The position numbers were made by a program, and so were the translations under genes. From Caldilineaceae bacterium (GTDB taxonomy: Bacteria > Chloroflexota > Anaerolineae > Caldilineales > Caldilineaceae): a stretch of 64,000 nt of DNA. The DNA is taken from assembly GCA_022842065.1 (NCBI GenBank), contig JALHQH010000044.1, forward strand, positions 1 through 64,000, written 5' to 3'. The notes beneath the pieces were generated by a model. That model saw nothing but the letters and a program-made list of their open reading frames with translations. It ran no database searches and was not told the DNA's origin. Positions 35,633 to 42,928 of the stretch are shown here, piece after piece (position 1 is the stretch's first letter; every line of letters starts with the position of its first letter).

Positions 35633-37114
35633 TTATGCCGCTTGCCATTCTTCCAGATCATCCAACCCATAACAGGGCCGTGGGATCTGCTGCCAGTCAA
35701 ACCGCTCCAGGTGCGACATGGTGGGGCCGTCGCTGTCGGCGCGGATCACTTCGCTGGCCATGTCGATATAATATTGCCAGTTACTCGCCGTCTTGAGTAC
35801 CACCATGGATGCTTCCGCTGGCTCAATCCCAAAGCGGCGGTAGACAACGGGATGGTTGCCGCCAATGCCGACATTTTCACTCACCACCACGCGAATTGCC
35901 CCGATCTCTAACAGTGCCGTCTGCCCCATATCGAACGAAGTGCGCCCGATTACCTCGGCTTCCAAAAGCCCATCGGCGAGCGCCGCCACCTTGGCCGTCA
36001 CCTGGACCGGCTGGCCAAAGAGCGGATCGAGTTTGCCCCCCAGCGCAACCGCGATCGTGCTACCAACCCCAGCCTGGTGGGCAAGCGCGGCGACCTCCGG
36101 ATCAACCACCGGGACCAGCGCCCGTTGGGTAATCCCTTGGGCCAACATTTCTCGTAGCAGCACCGTACTATCCCCCGTTGCGCCACCAAAGACACTGTCG
36201 CCGGTATCGGAGAGGATGGTCAGCCCGTTGCCTGCGGCAGCACGGCGCACCGCTTCGGCAGGGGGCACACTCTCGAAAAGCCAGAAGTCGGCGCGCGTAT
36301 CCCAGGCCAGTTGGGCTAACTCGGCAGAGAGTTTTTGGGCCAGGGCTTGGTCATTGTTGGTGACCACGACCGTGGTCCACCCACCTTCGGGGACATCCAG
36401 CCAGGGTTGAATCGGGAAGGGGGAGACGGCGACCACGCCGGGCAACAGCTCCATTTCACGCGCCCGATCGAACCAGCGTTTCATCGGCCCGCGGCTGGTA
36501 AGGAATTGCTCCTGGTGGGTGATCATTGGGATCTTGTGCCAAGCAATGGTCGGTTTAATCTCACCACGCACAATCGCAAAGAGTTGTTTGGCGGCGAGAT
36601 AGCCGGTGTCATAGGGATCGTGGGGCTGCGTGCGATGGGCAACCAAACCGTCCAGATTGTCGATCATGCGTTTGGTCACATTGCCGTGGTGGTCAAAAGG
36701 CGCGACAATCGGGATTTTGGGCCCAAGCACCCGCCGCGCCGCAGCGAGCAATGCGCCCTCCACATCAGGCTCATTCTCCGCCGCGGCGGCGCCGTGCAGG
36801 CTAAAGAAGAGGCCATCTAGCTCACCTAGTTGGCGCAGCCCTGCGATCAACTTTTCTTCAAAAAAAGTTAAGGTCTCAGCGGTGAGCAGCCCATTTGCCC
36901 CGGCCCAGCCGCTGATAATCGGCAAGGGGATCAGGTCGACCGCTTCCTCGGTGGCGCGGTCAAAAAAGCCAGCCAAGGTGCCCCGGCCCTTGCAACGCTC
37001 CTGGAGAATCTCGTCCCCTTCATAGAGGCCATATTGGCGAAAGGTATCAACAGTGGTGCGGACAGGGGTAAAACTACAAGTCTCCTGCCCGACTTCGGCA
37101 ATGGCAATACGCAT
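35633..37114 (-). CDS. M81-family metallopeptidase (MlrC/DUF1485-like)
   Basis: This is a predicted zinc enzyme of the MlrC family (microcystin-degradation protein C and relatives). FSLHGAAAAE and VAPFDHHGNVTKRMIDN hold the conserved His/Asp ligands. A third patch is HRTQPHDPYDTGYLAAKQL. The C-terminal half (SDTGDSVFGGATGDSTVLL) matches the MlrC C-terminal domain. At 493 aa it is full length. Such genes often sit among peptide or sugar uptake genes, and most members have no proven peptide substrate. It is divergent from the cyclase gene across the 37115-37695 region. Confidence 0.85.
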   Translation of the reverse strand: MRIAIAEVGQETCSFTPVRTTVDTFRQYGLYEGDEILQERCKGRGTLAGFFDRATEEAVDLIPLPIISGWAGANGLLTAETLTFFEEKLIAGLRQLGELDGLFFSLHGAAAAENEPDVEGALLAAARRVLGPKIPIVAPFDHHGNVTKRMIDNLDGLVAHRTQPHDPYDTGYLAAKQLFAIVRGEIKPTIAWHKIPMITHQEQFLTSRGPMKRWFDRAREMELLPGVVAVSPFPIQPWLDVPEGGWTTVVVTNNDQALAQKLSAELAQLAWDTRADFWLFESVPPAEAVRRAAAGNGLTILSDTGDSVFGGATGDSTVLLREMLAQGITQRALVPVVDPEVAALAHQAGVGSTIAVALGGKLDPLFGQPVQVTAKVAALADGLLEAEVIGRTSFDMGQTALLEIGAIRVVVSENVGIGGNHPVVYRRFGIEPAEASMVVLKTASNWQYYIDMASEVIRADSDGPTMSHLERFDWQQIPRPCYGLDDLEEWQAA

Positions 37115-37129
37115 GGTGAAGTGCTTTCT

Positions 37130-37175
37130 GATTGGGTGATTGGTGATTGGGTGATTCGTGATTGGGTGAATGGTA
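37130..37175. repeat. Short tandem repeat (about 15 bp x 3)
   Basis: Three near-identical copies of TGATTGGGTGATT with one or two base changes lie just upstream of the M81 gene start. This looks like slippage-type repetition. Possible effects on promoter spacing are speculative. Confidence 0.7.
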
Positions 37176-37282
37176 GCGGAAGAGGGGCGGGAATGTCAAC
37201 CGCGGTTTTTGTGTTTGATGCAAGTGAGCGGGTAGGCCGCCATGCTGTGGGTAAGTAGAAAAATATAGATTAAATGGGAGCT

Positions 37283-37456
37283 TAGGAGGTTGACAAGATC
37301 ACCTCGCTGTCAACGCGCCCAGTGGGCACCCGGGCTACCCAACAACACCGGGTACCCCCCTCCCTTAGCCGGGTTTACCCGGCGTTGTTAGGTAGCCCTG
37401 CGGCTTTAGCCCAGGGCGGGGATGTCAACCCCCTGAATTCCGGTTGAGCCAAAATG
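37283..37456. repeat. Interspersed palindromic element, copy 2
   Basis: This is the second copy of the 10420-10558 element. Its core (37355-37418) is in the same orientation as copy 1, while its outer ends are swapped and inverted: 37424-37456 is the exact reverse complement of 10420-10452, and 37283-37300 matches the far end of copy 1. The left arm has about 40 extra bases (ACCTCGC...). No protein is encoded. Confidence 0.85.
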
Positions 37457-37471
37457 CAATTTTTGGTATCC

Positions 37472-37499
37472 TTGACTTATGCATTTAAGCTGCTATACT
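37472..37499 (+). promoter_or_regulatory. Strong promoter of the cyclase gene leader
   Basis: TTGACT (37472-37477), 16 bp, TATACT (37494-37499) with TG two bases upstream (extended -10). Transcription would start near 37506, giving a leader of about 190 bases before the cyclase ATG. Confidence 0.7.
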
Positions 37500-37507
37500 A
37501 AGGGCAG

Positions 37508-37598
37508 AAAATCACTCTTCTATAGGTGAAAGTCGGCTTCATGCCGTGCACCCGGATAACGGGTCTAGCCGATAGGGGGGTGATTTTGTTTTATCACC
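37508..37598 (+). ncRNA. Candidate structured leader RNA (riboswitch-like) upstream of the cyclase gene
   Basis: AAAATCACTC (37508-37517) can pair with GGGTGATTTT (37578-37587) as a 10-bp closing stem with one wobble. It encloses a TCGGC/GCCGA helix, a CCCG-GATAA-CGGG hairpin (37550-37562) and other pairs. The same 3' strand can instead form GGTGAT/ATCACC (37579-37584/37593-37598). These two folds are mutually exclusive, as in riboswitches or attenuators. I do not recognise the class. The cyclase ATG lies about 100 bases downstream. Confidence 0.5.
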
Positions 37599-37695
37599 TC
37601 TTGTCAGCCAACGGCGATCCGCAGTAGAATGGCAGAAGTACGATCCAATCAACTATCCCATCTACAATCGATCTATAACCGAGGAGAACCATGCC

Positions 37696-38595
37696 ATGTG
37701 CGGAGAATCGCAAGATGCGTATCGGACGACCAACACGCTGAGCAATTGGGGCCGTTGGGGGGCGGACGACGAGCGGGGCGCGCTCAATCTGTTGACGCCG
37801 GAAATCCTGATCAAAGCCGCTGGGCTGGTCAAACGGGGCAAGGTCTATAGCCTCTCTGTCCCGCTGGAAGCCGAGGGGCCACAATGGCCCATGCGCCACA
37901 AGACCTGGCGCGTCACCACCTATCGCCATGCGCCCGCCGACAGCCACGAACGAAGCGGGGCCGATGATGTGGTGACCATGCACTCCCACTCCGGCACCCA
38001 CATGGACGCGCTCTGCCACATCTGGTATGATGATCAACTCTACAACGGCCACCGCGCCTCGGAACATATTACCAGCACCGGCGCGACGCGCAATGGCATG
38101 CAAAATGTGCCCTTCATCGTCGGGCGCGGCGTGCTGCTCGACATCGCCGGCTGGAAAGGGGTTGATCACCTGCAACTGGGCGAAGCGATCACCCCAACCG
38201 ATCTCGACGCCTGTGCCGCGGCCCAAGGGGTAACGATCCAACCCGGCGACCTGCTGATGACGCGCACCGGTTGGCTCAACGTTTTTGCCCAGGATCGCGC
38301 CCACTTTAACAGCGGCGAGCCGGGTATCGACGAGTCAACGATTCCCTGGCTGCAGCAACATGATGTGGCGGCGATCTGCGCTGACAACCACGCGGTGGAA
38401 GCCTTTGTCGGTATGCCGCCGGCCCATCTGCCCGTTCACGCGGCGGCGATCCGCGATTTGGGCCTCTATCTGGTGGAATATCTCAACCTAGAGCAACTCG
38501 CCGCCGATAAAGTCTACGAGTGCCTGCTCGTCATCGCCCCGTTGCAGATGACGGGGGCCATCGGCAGCCCAGTTAATCCGATTGCAATTGCGTAA
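37696..38595 (+). CDS. Cyclase-family metal hydrolase (kynurenine formamidase-like)
   Basis: This is a predicted metal-dependent hydrolase of the PF04199 cyclase/formamidase family. The signature H-S-G-T-H-x-D is present as MHSHSGTHMDALCH, with further metal-binding His and Asp residues nearby. RGVLLDIAGWKG and LLMTRTGWL are typical, and 299 aa is the longer bacterial form. GAGGAG precedes the ATG at 37696. An out-of-frame ATG lies five bases earlier. The gene is preceded by a strong promoter and a structured leader, and followed by an aminotransferase. Its substrate, possibly a cyclic amide or lactone, is unknown. Confidence 0.82.
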   Translation: MCGESQDAYRTTNTLSNWGRWGADDERGALNLLTPEILIKAAGLVKRGKVYSLSVPLEAEGPQWPMRHKTWRVTTYRHAPADSHERSGADDVVTMHSHSGTHMDALCHIWYDDQLYNGHRASEHITSTGATRNGMQNVPFIVGRGVLLDIAGWKGVDHLQLGEAITPTDLDACAAAQGVTIQPGDLLMTRTGWLNVFAQDRAHFNSGEPGIDESTIPWLQQHDVAAICADNHAVEAFVGMPPAHLPVHAAAIRDLGLYLVEYLNLEQLAADKVYECLLVIAPLQMTGAIGSPVNPIAIA

Positions 38596-38603
38596 TGGAA
38601 CGC

Positions 38604-38668
38604 GGATTTGGCGGATAGAAGCGGATAAAATCCGTGAAAATCGGCCTAATCCGCTAAATCTGCGCTCT
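38604..38668. repeat. Imperfect inverted repeat in the cyclase-aminotransferase gap
   Basis: A CGCGGATTTGGCGGAT-type arm pairs with ATCCGCTAAATCTGCG at 14 of 16 positions, with internal copies of the same word in between. It belongs to the window's set of word-built palindromes. Confidence 0.6.
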
Positions 38669-38699
38669 ATACCATCCTCTTAAGACGAAAGGATCATCT

Positions 38700-40001
38700 A
38701 TGTCTGCTGCAATTGAAACGGCCTTGGCCGAAGCGGTGGCCGATTTTACAGCGCGCAATCCCCTGAGTTTGGCGCGCCAGACCGCGGCTGCGGCGGTCAT
38801 GCCTGGTGGGAACACGCGCACGGTGCTCTATTACAACCCTTTTCCCCTGGGGGTGGCCCGTGCGGAGGGCTGTTACGTGTGGGATCTTGATGGTCACCGC
38901 TATGTCGATTTCCTGGGTGAATATACCGCTGGGCTTTATGGCCATTCCCATCCCGTCATTCGGGCGGCATTGGAACGGGCGCTGGCTGAAGGGCTCAACT
39001 TTGGCGGCCCCAACTTGATGGAAGTGCAACTGGCGGAGGCGGTCTGTGCGCGCTTCCCATCGATTGAAAAGGTGCGTTTTACCAACTCGGGCACGGAAGC
39101 CAACTTGATGGCCCTGACCGCGGCACGCGCCTTCACTGGGCGGGAAAAGATCATGGTCTTTGCCGGCGGTTATCATGGCGGCGTGCTCTATTTCAGTGGC
39201 GGCACCAGCAGCCCGGTCAATGCGCCCTATGACTTTGTGATCGCGCCCTACAACGACCTGGCCGGCACCGGGGCGCTGATTGACCAACATGGCGGTAACC
39301 TGGCCGCGATTATCCTTGAACCAATGTTGGGGGGCGGCGGCTGTATCCCGGCGGATCGCGATTTTCTGGCCATGTTGCGGGCAAAGACGACACAGCACGC
39401 AGCGATTCTGATCTTTGACGAAGTGATGACCTCGCGCCTGGCTCCTGGTGGTTTACAAGAACACCACGCCATTCTGCCCGATCTGACCACCCTGGGCAAG
39501 TATGTGGGCGGTGGGATGTCCTTTGGCGCGTTTGGCGGCAGCGCCGAGTTGATGGACCAATTTGACCCCAGCCAGCTGAATGCGCTGCCCCACGCCGGTA
39601 CCTTTAACAACAATGTGCTAACGATGAGTGCCGGTCTCGCCGGGTTAACCCAGGTCTACACGCCCCAAGCTGCCGTAGCGCTCAACGCCCGGGGCGATGC
39701 CCTGCGCACGCGGCTCAACGATCTCTGTCAACGCCATGAAGTACCCATGCAATTCACCGGCCTTGGCTCGATGCTCAGCGTCCACCTGACCGATGCCCCA
39801 CTCCACACGCCAGAAGATACCGCGCAGGGCAACGGCCAATTGCGCGATCTCCTCTTCTTTGATCTGTTGCAGGCCGGTATCTGGATCGCCCGTCGCGGGA
39901 TGATTAACTTGAGCCTACCGATTGGTGATGTAGAGGAAGCGCAGTTGGTCGACGCGGTGGCTGGGTTTATTGCGCAGCGCGGGGCTTTGTTGGGGGGTTG
40001 A
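38700..40001 (+). CDS. Class III aminotransferase, glutamate-1-semialdehyde aminomutase-like
   Basis: This is a PLP-dependent aminotransferase or aminomutase. RFTNSGTEANLMALTAARAFTG binds the cofactor phosphate, ILIFDEVMTSR holds the pyridine-binding Asp, and the Schiff-base lysine is in LGKYVGGGMSFGAFGG. The sequence is nearer to the HemL-like branch than to ornithine aminotransferases, but no haem gene is adjacent, so it is more likely catabolic. AAAGGAT precedes the ATG at 38700. It lies about 100 bases after the cyclase gene and may share its transcript. Confidence 0.83.
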   Translation: MSAAIETALAEAVADFTARNPLSLARQTAAAAVMPGGNTRTVLYYNPFPLGVARAEGCYVWDLDGHRYVDFLGEYTAGLYGHSHPVIRAALERALAEGLNFGGPNLMEVQLAEAVCARFPSIEKVRFTNSGTEANLMALTAARAFTGREKIMVFAGGYHGGVLYFSGGTSSPVNAPYDFVIAPYNDLAGTGALIDQHGGNLAAIILEPMLGGGGCIPADRDFLAMLRAKTTQHAAILIFDEVMTSRLAPGGLQEHHAILPDLTTLGKYVGGGMSFGAFGGSAELMDQFDPSQLNALPHAGTFNNNVLTMSAGLAGLTQVYTPQAAVALNARGDALRTRLNDLCQRHEVPMQFTGLGSMLSVHLTDAPLHTPEDTAQGNGQLRDLLFFDLLQAGIWIARRGMINLSLPIGDVEEAQLVDAVAGFIAQRGALLGG

Positions 40002-40016
40002 AAATATGGAAATTTT

Positions 40017-40088
40017 TCGGCCGCGGATTTTCGCTGCACTACGCCCATTTGTCTTTATCTGCGTGCTTCTGCGTCAATCCGCGGCCGA
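40017..40088. repeat. Inverted repeat, 13-bp perfect arms
   Basis: TCGGCCGCGGATT (40017-40029) pairs exactly with 40076-40088. It lies between the aminotransferase stop and the toxin-antitoxin promoter, whose -35 begins in the right arm's flank. Confidence 0.8.
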
Positions 40089-40118
40089 TTTACATATCAG
40101 TCTTAATTCTGGTACAAT
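40089..40118 (+). promoter_or_regulatory. Promoter of the toxin-antitoxin pair
   Basis: TTTACA (40089-40094), 18 bp, TACAAT (40113-40118) with a TG extension. It lies 37 bases before the antitoxin ATG. Confidence 0.6.
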
Positions 40119-40155
40119 ATTCGGTGTCTAATTGCGTACCTAAAGGAGCCAAGGC

Positions 40156-40428
40156 ATGAATACGATTCCAGCACAAGATTTGAAACGACGAGGTATCGCT
40201 GCGGTTGATGATCTCATTGCGAAAGGTGATATCTACGTCATTCGCAACAACCAGCCACAGTATGTGGTACTTTCAGCGGTACGCTATCAAGAATTAATTG
40301 AGGCGCAAGCAGAAGCCTATGCCGCGCGGATCAGGGCATCGCTCGAAGATCTTAAGGCAGGTAAAATTCAGCACTTTGCCTCAGCCGAAGCGCTGTTAAA
40401 AGAAATTGATCGCGAGGAAGAAGCGTAG
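40156..40428 (+). CDS. Type II antitoxin, Phd/YefM-like
   Basis: This is a 90-aa antitoxin, first gene of a two-gene operon. The N-terminal part (QDLKRRGIAAVDDLIAKGDIYVIRNNQPQYVVLS) matches the Phd/YefM DNA-binding fold. The C-terminal half is an acidic helical tail that would neutralise the toxin. GGAG lies upstream of the ATG. The toxin GTG overlaps its TAG stop by one base. It probably represses the promoter at 40089-40118 together with the toxin. Confidence 0.8.
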   Translation: MNTIPAQDLKRRGIAAVDDLIAKGDIYVIRNNQPQYVVLSAVRYQELIEAQAEAYAARIRASLEDLKAGKIQHFASAEALLKEIDREEEA

Positions 40429-40703
40429 TGTTTACCCTCGTCACAACTGAATACTTTCTGCGCCGTGCCCGTAAATTTTTCAAGAAACATCCTGATTTAC
40501 GCCCCCGCTTTGTACAGGTAGTTGATGATCTACAACAGGATCCTTTTGCGCCCCATTTGGACTACCATCATCTGGGCGGCAAACTGAAAGGAATTCAGGC
40601 CATTCGTCTTACAGATAGCTATCGGATCACTTTGACGGTTATCATCACGGCAAAGGAAATCACGCTGCTTGATATTGGCAGCCATGATGAGGTTTACCGA
40701 TAA
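40428..40703 (+). CDS. Type II toxin, RelE/YafQ-like mRNA interferase
   Basis: This 91-aa toxin of the RelE/ParE superfamily has F-L-R-R-A-R-K-F-F-K-K-H-P in helix 1, a DYHHLGGKLKGIQAIRL strand region and a SYRITLTVI core. These fit YafQ-type ribosome-dependent nucleases. The GTG start at 40428 overlaps the antitoxin stop, and GAGGAAG lies upstream. The toxin and antitoxin are complete, so the module may be active. Confidence 0.8.
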   Translation: MFTLVTTEYFLRRARKFFKKHPDLRPRFVQVVDDLQQDPFAPHLDYHHLGGKLKGIQAIRLTDSYRITLTVIITAKEITLLDIGSHDEVYR

Positions 40704-40718
40704 TCAATCGCCAAGCAG

Positions 40719-40868
40719 TTAGACTGTCCCGCCGGGTGTAAAGCAGAAGGCAATGGCCAGGAGCACATAGACGCCGAGTAACATCAGCCCTTCGTACCAT
40801 TTAGTCTCCCTATCGCGCGCCACCGAATTGCTAACAAAGAGGAACGCCACCAAAATTGGTGGTGTTCC
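40719..40868 (-). pseudogene. C-terminal remnant of a Ca2+/H+ antiporter-like gene
   Basis: On the minus strand a frame without start codon reads LFVSNSVARDRETKWYEGLM, then LLGVYVLLAIAFCFTPGGTV, then stop (TAA at 40721-40719). This resembles the final helix of Cax-type cation/proton antiporters (DGxTNW-EG-LL-VY--LA-AFFF). About 50 codons remain, and the 5' part is gone, ending at the hairpin at 40836-40873. It appears to be the relic of a deletion. Confidence 0.6.
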
Positions 40869-40873
40869 TCTTT
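40836..40873. terminator. 18-bp hairpin with A/T flanks
   Basis: Bases 40836-40853 pair with 40856-40873 with a single G-U wobble, flanked by AAA and TTT. It lies between convergent units and at the breakpoint of the antiporter relic. It may be a bidirectional terminator. Confidence 0.6.
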
Positions 40874-40917
40874 AGTTTATAGCAACTTTAGATAGTCAAA
40901 ACCAAGGGGTGCGCAGC

Positions 40918-41922
40918 TTACCCACCTGCTGCCACAACCTCCGCACCATTCAAGGTCACCGCAGCCGAACGCACCAGCGTCGTCAGCACCGGGCAGCGAC
41001 TTTGGAACGCTTGCTCCAGTTGCGCCAGTTGTTCGGTGCTAGCCCCGTCAGCGGTCATGGTGATGCGGATGGCCTGGAGGCGTGGGTCGAATTCACTGTT
41101 CTTGATGCCGCGCGGGTCAAAATCAGCCTCGACGGCGGCGCTAATGCCGGTAAGCGTCATGCCCGCCTCTTGGGCCGCAGTTTCATAGACAAAACTGCCA
41201 CAGGTTGCCAGCGCGCCCAGCAGCAGATCCATCGGGTTGCGCTCCTCATTCGGGCCACCCAGCGGCGGGATCGAATCGACGACAAAGTGATTGCCGCGGG
41301 CCGTCACCAGGGCACGGCCCGGTTGATTGGAGAGCTGTACGGTCACTTCGGCGGTGGTTAGATCGGCGGTGGGGGCACCCATTGCGGTGTCACCGGCGCT
41401 GACTTCGATGGGGACGGCGCGCACCAGCGTCGTGTAGATCGGGCAGTGGGCCTGGAAATGTTCAATCAATTTGGCGCTTTGGTCAGCATCGGCACCGGGC
41501 AGGGTGAGGTGGACGCGCAGGGCTTGCAGGCGGGGGTCAACCGCTTCGCCCTTGAGGCCGCGGGGGTCGAAGTCGGCCTGCACCAGCGCGGTGGCACCGG
41601 TCAAGGCAATTTCTAGCGTGGGGGCGGTGGCTTCGGCGATAAAGATGCCACAGGTGCCCAGCGCGGCCAACAGCGCATCCAGCGGGTTGACTTCTTCGTT
41701 GGGGCCGGCCAACGCGCCGGGCGAGTCGATCACAAAATGGTTACCGCGGGCGCTGACAATCGCGCGACCCGGCTCGTTGGAAACTTGGGCGGAGACCTTG
41801 GGGGTGGCTTTGTCCACCGGTGGGGGTGGCGGTGTGGGCGCTTGGATCGGTTGGCAGGCGCTCATGAGAAGCATCAACACAGAGAGCACAGTAAGCGTGA
41901 TAGATTGCAAACGGTTTGACAT
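40918..41922 (-). CDS. Exported lipoprotein with two OsmC-like domains
   Basis: This is a predicted cell-surface lipoprotein carrying two OsmC/Ohr-type domains, which are normally cytoplasmic thiol peroxidases or have related roles. The signal ends in the lipobox LMSAC, followed by a Pro-rich spacer (PTPPPPPVD). Domain 1 (about 45-185) has LLAALGTCGIF and HFQAHCPIYTTL. Domain 2 (about 195-330) has LLGALATCGSF and FQSRCPVLTTL. Both redox cysteines are thus kept in each domain. ATG 41922 follows AAAGGAAG, which decides the start over the frame to 41952. Surface location of a tandem OsmC is unusual. A role in detoxifying external organic peroxides is an inference. Confidence 0.8.
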   Translation of the reverse strand: MSNRLQSITLTVLSVLMLLMSACQPIQAPTPPPPPVDKATPKVSAQVSNEPGRAIVSARGNHFVIDSPGALAGPNEEVNPLDALLAALGTCGIFIAEATAPTLEIALTGATALVQADFDPRGLKGEAVDPRLQALRVHLTLPGADADQSAKLIEHFQAHCPIYTTLVRAVPIEVSAGDTAMGAPTADLTTAEVTVQLSNQPGRALVTARGNHFVVDSIPPLGGPNEERNPMDLLLGALATCGSFVYETAAQEAGMTLTGISAAVEADFDPRGIKNSEFDPRLQAIRITMTADGASTEQLAQLEQAFQSRCPVLTTLVRSAAVTLNGAEVVAAGG

Positions 41923-42142
41923 ACTGCTTCCTTTCTCTTGACATACAATCACAATTTATATAACCGTGCGCGCACCACTACGCTGAAAGTGGCGCGGCAC
42001 TGATTACCAATGAATACATATTGTCATTCAATCCTGAAAAAGCTAACGCTGGGCTAACCACTTCCTATCCAGTGCCTCACCACTTGGCAAAAACTTGACC
42101 AGTGCTGGAAATGGAGCGCTGCAACCTAGGGCAAACACCGCT

Positions 42143-42544
42143 TCAGCGCGCCGGCGGCAGATTGCTGGTCCAGATCTCGCGGTGGATGGCCCACTCACCC
42201 CGCAGCGCTTTCCAGATCACCACATATTTACCGAGATCGAGCACCCGCTTGTGGAGGTCGAGAAAACGATACTCACCCACTTCATTGACCGTGGTGGCCA
42301 AGTAATCGATTTCCAACGGGGTACGCTGGATGGCACAAATGCCCATGTCTCGGCAGCCTTGCCAAAAGGCCTGGATCGCTGCCCGCCCGCAAATGGCGGC
42401 GCTGTAAGCGGGCATCAGCTGCCCGCTTTGCGCATAGATGGCGGCCACCCTCGCGATATCGCCCTGGCCAAAAGCGACCAGCCACTGCTGCTGCCGGGCA
42501 TGCAGAGCGATTTCGATCACGTCCAAAGGTGGCTGAGTGGTCAT
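42143..42544 (-). CDS. NTF2-like (DUF4440/SnoaL-type) protein, paralogue A
   Basis: This is a 133-aa NTF2-fold protein. The motif QWLVAFGQGDIARVAAIYAQSGQLMPAYSAAICGRAAIQAFWQG is the classical start of a SnoaL/DUF4440 domain, and KYVVIWKALRGEWAIHREIWTSNLP ends it. ATG 42544 begins MTTQPPLD, though the frame extends upstream. It is a close paralogue of the gene at 49784-50224 (same ending N-L-P, same FWQGC-DMG patch). Both share a promoter of SARP type. Function, as enzyme or binding protein, is unknown. Confidence 0.72.
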   Translation of the reverse strand: MTTQPPLDVIEIALHARQQQWLVAFGQGDIARVAAIYAQSGQLMPAYSAAICGRAAIQAFWQGCRDMGICAIQRTPLEIDYLATTVNEVGEYRFLDLHKRVLDLGKYVVIWKALRGEWAIHREIWTSNLPPAR

Positions 42545-42655
42545 GGTCGGCACGTGCGCCTCCGCGAGAAAATAGGTGGCCCCAGCGTCCGGCGTGCGCG
42601 GGATGAACACTGACGATGGTTGGATGGTGGGCTACTGGTAAGTAATGCTGTGATC

Positions 42656-42710
42656 AGCGTAGCAGGGCGAGCGTTGCCTAAGCGTTGCTTGGGATGAGGA
42701 AAAGCGTTGC
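42656..42710 (-). promoter_or_regulatory. SARP-type promoter with three AGCGTTGC repeats (gene A)
   Basis: Plus-strand AGCGTTGC occurs at 42670-42677, 42681-42688 and 42703-42710 (spacing 11 and 22 bp). On the minus strand the last repeat ends 8 bp before a -10-like TACGCT (42661-42656). The same layout is upstream of the paralogue at 49784-50224. Confidence 0.7.
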
Positions 42711-42752
42711 GGCTGGATGTCAGGCTGGGATGCCTCCCAGGAAAGGGGCAGC

Positions 42753-42821
42753 AAGGTGACCGGCACTGGGCAAAACCGATTGGCTTAACCGACATACCCC
42801 TTGCCCAGTGCCGGTCACCTT
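42753..42821. repeat. Inverted repeat, 21-bp perfect arms
   Basis: Bases 42753-42773 pair exactly with 42801-42821 around a 27-base loop. It lies between the divergent NTF2-like and AAA-ATPase genes. The rest of 42545-42928 holds the SARP promoter and a -10 for the ATPase. Confidence 0.9.
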
Positions 42822-42881
42822 AACGCCGAAAATTTGGTACACACCCGTCAGACAGGGATACATGGGAAAACCGCGAATTTA

Positions 42882-42890
42882 TGCTATACT
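42882..42890 (+). promoter_or_regulatory. Extended -10 of the AAA-ATPase gene
   Basis: TGCTATACT (42882-42890), an extended -10, lies about 38 bases before the ATG at 42929. The -35 is weak. Confidence 0.5.
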
Positions 42891-42928
42891 AATCGCCATC
42901 GTCGCTTTGCGATCAGGGAGAGGATGCC

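Noticed and set aside
37130..37175. Possible CRISPR-like short repeat
   Set aside because: Units are contiguous, about 15 bp, without unique spacers, so this is a simple tandem repeat.
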